Translations under genes and position numbers: made by a program
Source of the DNA: an uncultured Chlorobiaceae bacterium
Lineage (GTDB): Bacteria > Bacteroidota > Chlorobiia > Chlorobiales > Chlorobiaceae
Assembly: GCA_903917955.1 (NCBI GenBank)
Contig: CAIXCO010000338.1
Coordinates: forward strand, 1 to 11,933
Length of the DNA: 11,933 nucleotides
Direction: 5' to 3'
Part shown: positions 11,260 through 11,933 of the stretch, piece after piece
How the letters are laid out: every line of letters starts with the position of its first letter
Numbering within the stretch: position 1 is the stretch's first letter
The notes under the pieces: generated by a model
Told to the model about the DNA's origin: nothing
What the model saw: only the letters and a program-made list of their open reading frames with translations
Database searches by the model: none

Positions 11260-11933
11260 ATGGAGAACGCGAACGATCGTTACGACAGCCCGTGGAAAGA
11301 GGCCATAGAGCAATATTTTTACGAGTTTATGGCTTTTTACTTTCCTGAGGCTTATGCCCAAATTGATTGGTCAAAAGAGCATATTTTTCTGGATAAAGAG
11401 TTGCGGGCGGTGGTGCAGGATGCTGAGCTGGGCACACGCTATGTTGACAAGCTGGTCAGGGTGACCGAGCTTTGTGGCATTGAAAGCTGGATCTACATCC
11501 ACGTTGAAGTGCAGGGCAAAAGGCAGCCTGAGTTTGCCGAACGAATGTTTGTGTACAATTACCGGATTTTTGACCGCTACAAAAGGCCTGTAGCAAGTTT
11601 GGCGGTACTGGCCGATGAGCACAAACAGTGGAAGCCAACCTCTTATGGTTTTTCTGTGCTGGGATGCCGCCATACGCTGGAGTTCCCGGTTGCGAAATTG
11701 ATCGATTATGAAGACAAACTTGATGAACTTCTGGCATCGGATAATGCCTTTGGTTGGATTACAGCGGCACACATCCTGACCCAAAAAACCAAAACGCAGG
11801 ATGAGGAACGGTACAACGCGAAACTTCGCCTGCTGCGGATACTGTATGAACGACATTGGGATAAGCAGCGCGTTATCAATTTATTCAATGTGATCGACTG
11901 GCTGATGCAGTTGCCAGAGTGGTTGAATAATAA
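11260..11933 (+). CDS. Rpn-family PD-(D/E)XK nuclease-like protein (5' part, runs off the window)
   Basis: An open frame of 224 codons starts at ATG 11260, the first ATG after an in-frame stop at 11242-11244, and has no stop before the window ends. The N-terminus reads MENANDRYDSPWKEAIEQYF. It continues with TRYVDKLVRV (D63), then IYIHVEVQGK (E83, Q85), which together form the D...ExQ core of the Rpn/'transposase-like' nuclease family, and FVYNYRIFDRY. It ends in LRLLRILYERHWDKQRVINL and the stretch shared with 2169-2216. A DUF4351 tail probably follows outside the window. Rpn proteins are DNA-cleaving, recombination-promoting factors that are abundant and multicopy in some genomes. The Shine-Dalgarno sequence is weak. 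Confidence 0.88.
   Translation, partial: MENANDRYDSPWKEAIEQYFYEFMAFYFPEAYAQIDWSKEHIFLDKELRAVVQDAELGTRYVDKLVRVTELCGIESWIYIHVEVQGKRQPEFAERMFVYNYRIFDRYKRPVASLAVLADEHKQWKPTSYGFSVLGCRHTLEFPVAKLIDYEDKLDELLASDNAFGWITAAHILTQKTKTQDEERYNAKLRLLRILYERHWDKQRVINLFNVIDWLMQLPEWLNN

Noticed and set aside
11046..11348. 100-codon + frame overlapping the right-hand nuclease start
   Set aside because: It is low-complexity, has no motif, overlaps the clear Rpn-family frame by 89 bases, and its start lies inside the tail of the remnant.

Overview
The window (11,933 bases) is an accessory region from a Gram-negative-type bacterium. My best guess is a green sulfur bacterium (Chlorobium/Pelodictyon group). That guess rests on the moderate GC content by eye, the several Rpn/DUF4351 'transposase-like' genes, and the mix of DUF1566 and formylglycine-generating-enzyme-like (FGE-like) variable proteins; no marker gene in the window proves it. 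Every well-supported gene is on the + strand.

Layout. The window opens with the 3' end of an Rpn/DUF4351 gene (1-114). Next is a membrane Ser/Thr kinase with a C-terminal DUF1566 domain (kinase A, 451-1911). After it come a GC hairpin and a truncated gene for the diversity-generating-retroelement (DGR) accessory protein Avd (from 1977), which runs at base 2169 into the 3' end of another Rpn/DUF4351 gene. A diverged duplicate of the first 2 kb follows, carrying kinase B (2866-4428) and the same hairpin. Then comes a compact series of genes: an FHA-FHA-TM-trypsin-like protease (4629-6179), a zinc-ribbon/FHA protein (6192-6833), a PP2C phosphatase with a TM segment and its own DUF1566 domain (6930-8522), a third kinase without a sensor domain (8565-9773), and a secreted FGE-like protein (from 9812). 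The right end holds hairpins, a frameshifted gene remnant with a 22-bp tandem duplication, and the 5' part of another Rpn-family nuclease gene that leaves the window (11260-11933).

How the genes may work together. Three Hanks-type kinases, one PP2C phosphatase and two FHA proteins form a complete write/erase/read set for phosphothreonine signalling. Kinases A and B end in DUF1566 (C-type-lectin-like) domains that should lie outside the inner membrane. Their last codons show a DGR variable-region pattern: 29 base differences in 102 bp, 28 of them at codon positions 1 or 2, inside flanks that are nearly identical and followed by the same hairpin. The FGE-like protein ends in a second, unrelated variable-region-like tail. 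I read the locus as a set of retroelement-diversified receptor kinases wired to a phosphatase, FHA readers and an FHA-controlled membrane protease. The DGR reverse transcriptase and template repeat are not in the window; only a broken avd remains. The variable tails are therefore either served from elsewhere in the genome or frozen.
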